The position numbers and the translations under genes were made by a program. A stretch of DNA of 7,317 nucleotides from Pseudomonadota bacterium (lineage in GTDB: Bacteria; Pseudomonadota; Alphaproteobacteria; Elsterales; Elsteraceae). Position 1 is the first letter of the stretch; every line of letters begins with the position of its first letter. The notes under the pieces were generated by a model. It was not told the origin of the DNA. It saw nothing but the letters and a program-made list of their open reading frames with translations, and ran no database searches. Location of the stretch: contig JACQAI010000509.1 of NCBI GenBank assembly GCA_016195115.1, positions 1 through 7,317 of the forward strand. The letters are read 5' to 3'. Of this stretch, positions 6,074 through 7,317 are shown piece after piece.

Positions 6074-6844
6074 ATGTGCCGTTGGCTGTGCTATTTCGGT
6101 CGTCCGCGCTATCTCGAGAGCCTGCTGTTCGAGCCCGAGAACTCGCTGATCCATCAGAGCCTGCATGCCCGCCAAGCCGTCGTGACGACCAACGGCGACG
6201 GCTTCGGGGTCGGTTGGTACGGCGAGCGCGACCTGCCCGGCGTCTATCACGAGGTGCTGCCGGCCTGGAACGACGGCAACCTCAAGAGCCTGGCGCACCA
6301 GATTCGTTCGCCCTTGTTCCTGGCGCACGTGCGGGCGTCGACCGGCACCGCGACCAGCCGCTCCAATTGCCACCCGTTCAGCCACGGCCAGTGGCTGTTC
6401 ATGCACAACGGCCAGATCGGCGGCTACGAGCGGGTGCGCCGCCGGCTCGACAACCTGGTGCCCGACGAGCTCTACGCCAGCCGCCAGGGCACGACCGACA
6501 GCGAGCTGATCTTCTACCTGCTGTTCCGCTACGGCCTCGAGCGCGATCCGGCGGGCGCGCTGCGCAAGACCATCCAGGCGGTGGTCTACGCCATGGCCGA
6601 GGCCGGGGTCGAAGAGCCGTTCCGCATGACCGCGGCGCTCGCCAACGGCCGCTCGATCGTGGCGCTGCGCTTTTCGACCGACGAGCGCCCGCCGAGCCTC
6701 TACTGGTCGGAGATCGACGGCGACCTCACCGTGGTGTCGGAGCCGCTCGACGCCGCGGCCGACCAGTGGAACGAGGTGCCGAGCGCCCACCTCCTGACCG
6801 TCGAGCACGGCGGCGCCGTCGAGCTCCAGCGCTTCGGTCTGTAG
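6074..6844 (+). CDS. Class II glutamine amidotransferase domain protein (GATase_4, YafJ/EgtC-like)
   Basis: The 256-residue protein is a stand-alone Ntn-type glutamine amidotransferase domain. The start at 6074 yields M1-C2-R3-W4; after Met removal Cys2 becomes the N-terminal nucleophile that takes ammonia from glutamine. Other expected landmarks follow: DGFGVGWY (42-49), HVRAST (85-90) with the glutamine-binding arginine, NCHPF (98-102), FMHNG (109-113) with the oxyanion Asn-Gly, and TTDSE (140-144). Length and motif order match the YafJ family of about 255 aa; EgtC of ergothioneine synthesis belongs to the same fold group. No EgtB/EgtD-like genes or synthetase partner are seen here, so the acceptor or substrate is unknown, and hydrolysis of a gamma-glutamyl compound is an alternative to amide transfer. 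The gene is divergent from the serine hydrolase and ends 4 bases before the inverted-repeat element. Confidence 0.92.
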   Translation: MCRWLCYFGRPRYLESLLFEPENSLIHQSLHARQAVVTTNGDGFGVGWYGERDLPGVYHEVLPAWNDGNLKSLAHQIRSPLFLAHVRASTGTATSRSNCHPFSHGQWLFMHNGQIGGYERVRRRLDNLVPDELYASRQGTTDSELIFYLLFRYGLERDPAGALRKTIQAVVYAMAEAGVEEPFRMTAALANGRSIVALRFSTDERPPSLYWSEIDGDLTVVSEPLDAAADQWNEVPSAHLLTVEHGGAVELQRFGL

Positions 6845-6848
6845 AGGG

Positions 6849-6985
6849 TTCAACACGAAGGACACAAAGGACACAAAGGGAGTCTGACTCGTCCCCACTC
6901 TTCGTCATCCCCGCGCTGGAGTGGTTGAACGCCGCGCGGAGCGCGGCCTTCCTTTCTTCGTGTCCTTTGTGTCCTTCGTGTTGAA
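6849..6985. repeat. 26-bp perfect inverted repeat built of 9-bp units, 85-base spacer
   Basis: The left arm 6849-6874 begins TTCAACACGAAGG. The right arm 6960-6985 is its exact reverse complement and ends CCTTCGTGTTGAA. Each arm is itself a short tandem array: reading the plus strand of the right side, CTTCGTGTC (6956-6964), CTTTGTGTC (6965-6973) and CTTCGTGTT (6974-6982). The left side has the same kind of unit in reverse orientation. The element starts 4 bases after the amidotransferase stop and separates it from the leftward remnant genes. A transcript through it could form a very long hairpin, so it may act as a bidirectional transcript end or stability element. No flanking target-site duplication and no coding frame are seen. 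Similar CTTYGTGTC arrays occur between genes of many bacteria to my recollection; their origin is unclear to me. Confidence 0.85.
6931..6958 (+). terminator. GC-rich hairpin followed by pyrimidine tract, possible terminator
   Basis: GCCGCGC (6931-6937) and GCGCGGC (6941-6947) pair perfectly around a 3-base GGA loop. A pyrimidine tract (CTTCCTTTCTT) follows but has no uninterrupted run of T. It lies about 90 bases after the amidotransferase stop, inside the spacer of the larger inverted repeat, and may end that transcript. It is not a textbook intrinsic terminator. Confidence 0.35.
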
Positions 6986-6991
6986 AAACCG

Positions 6992-7015
6992 CTTCGCGTC
7001 TTTGCGTCTTCGCGG
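6992..7015. repeat. Three tandem 8-bp units related to the adjacent 9-bp repeats
   Basis: CTTCGCGT (6992-6999), CTTTGCGT (7000-7007) and CTTCGCGG (7008-7015) lie 6 bases after the right arm of the inverted repeat. They repeat its exact pattern of TTC, TTT, TTC in the three units, but with GCG in place of GTG and one base less per unit. The parallel suggests a common origin or mechanism with the neighbouring 9-bp array. No function can be assigned. Confidence 0.6.
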
Positions 7016-7032
7016 CGAACCCTTGCGACGGG

Positions 7033-7202
7033 TCAGTGCGCGCCGATTTCGGCGCGGATGCGGCCGAAGATCTCGCGGCGGATCTCGTTGAAGGCGCCGT
7101 CGGTCAACAGCTCGATGCTGCGCGGATGCGCGAGCGCAGCCGCCCAGGCCGCGCCGACATGACGTAGACGACGTCGGCGAGCAGGATCGCCTCGTCGATG
7201 TC
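7033..7202 (-). pseudogene. C-terminal remnant of a TauB/SsuB-type ABC transporter ATPase, frameshifted
   Basis: On the minus strand, 7202-7140 encodes DIDEAILLADVVYVMSARPGR. This corresponds to the region just after the switch histidine in nitrate/sulfonate/taurine-type ABC ATPases (usual form HDIDEAxxLADRVxVMSxRPGR). In a different frame, 7128-7036 encodes HPRSIELLTDGAFNEIRREI and continues to IRAEIGAH, then TGA at 7033-7035. This fits the C-terminal PR(S/D)xELxxxxxFxxxRxxI tail of the same family. Only 11 bases separate the two segments, where the family normally has about ten residues, so roughly 19 bases appear deleted and the frame is broken. Everything upstream (Walker A, signature motif, Walker B, switch histidine) is absent: just beyond 7202 the homology stops and another gene's end appears at 7236. 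This is therefore a fragment of a dead gene, unless the sequence is misassembled. The assignment is from remembered family motifs. Confidence 0.65.
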
Positions 7203-7235
7203 GCCGCGCCGTCGCGGATCGACGTCGGGTGGGCG

Positions 7236-7317
7236 CTAGCGGGTCAGCAGGTTCTTGTGGATGTAGCCGGTCTTGTCGCCCGACTTGACCTGCACCCAGT
7301 CGCCGCTGGTGCCGAGC
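7236..7317 (-). CDS. C-terminal end of a bacterial SH3b-domain protein, 5' part outside window
   Basis: Reading leftward from the window edge, the frame gives the last 26 residues, starting LGTSGDWVQVKSGDKTGY and ending IHKNLLTR, then TAG at 7236-7238. The pattern GDWVQVKxGxxxGYIHxxxL is the typical final strands of a bacterial SH3 (SH3b/SH3_3) domain, in which the Trp-Val and Gly-Tyr/Trp-Ile/Val positions are hallmarks. Such domains usually sit in exported or envelope proteins, often next to signal peptides or hydrolase domains, and bind peptidoglycan or proteins. Nothing can be said about the rest of this protein. Downstream in the same direction lies the ABC ATPase remnant, 33 bases away, which is unlikely to be a functional operon partner. 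Confidence 0.75.
   Translation of the reverse strand, partial: LGTSGDWVQVKSGDKTGYIHKNLLTR

Noticed and set aside
5698..6984. 428-residue plus-strand frame running through the amidotransferase gene
   Set aside because: It is in a different frame from the amidotransferase, low in complexity and rich in Arg and Pro, and reads through the repeat element.
6849..6985. Inverted repeat as a miniature transposon (MITE)
   Set aside because: No target-site duplication or transposase-like ends are visible. The arms are internally repetitive, which fits a repeat array better, although a mobile origin cannot be excluded without copy-number data.
6845..7032. CRISPR array at the repeat cluster
   Set aside because: The units are 8-9 bp and contiguous, partly inverted, with no unique spacers of regular length and no cas genes.

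Overview
The window is high-GC DNA, densely coded on both strands. The mix of genes (IclR regulators, a Baeyer-Villiger monooxygenase, a LivK-type binding protein, a NylB-like serine hydrolase) suggests a soil or environmental proteobacterium, most likely an alphaproteobacterium. No rRNA, tRNA, integrase or transposase is visible, and the taxonomic guess rests on gene style only.

Layout. Positions 1-692 (+) hold the 3' part of an IclR-family regulator whose DNA-binding domain lies mostly outside the window. A complete second IclR regulator (679-1449, -) converges on it with a 14-base overlap. A short AT-rich divergent control region (about 1450-1550) separates this regulator from a two-gene rightward unit: a 4-hydroxyacetophenone-monooxygenase-type flavoprotein (1526-3553) and, 40 bases later, a secreted ABC-type substrate-binding protein (3594-4802). 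A serine hydrolase of the class C beta-lactamase/NylB/family VIII esterase fold (4806-5987, -) converges on the binding-protein gene with a 3-base gap. It is divergent from a class II glutamine amidotransferase-like gene (6074-6844, +).

The right end (6845-7317) is intergenic and decayed DNA. It holds a 26-bp perfect inverted repeat made of 9-bp units, a related triplet of 8-bp units, the frameshifted C-terminal remnant of a TauB/SsuB-type ABC ATPase, and the C-terminal end of an SH3b-domain protein (7236-7317, -).

How it may work together. The divergent IclR regulator probably controls the monooxygenase and binding-protein operon, and possibly itself, through an imperfect 40-bp dyad at 1510-1549 that overlaps candidate promoters for both directions. 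Chemically, a Baeyer-Villiger enzyme turns a ketone into an ester. The binding protein could deliver the substrate, and the neighbouring serine hydrolase could cleave the ester. This ketone-degradation reading is inference from gene neighbourhood. The glutamine amidotransferase-like gene has no obvious partner here. I found no convincing wholly new system. The most unusual items are the operator-like dyad, the repeat cluster at 6849-7015 and the decayed transporter gene.
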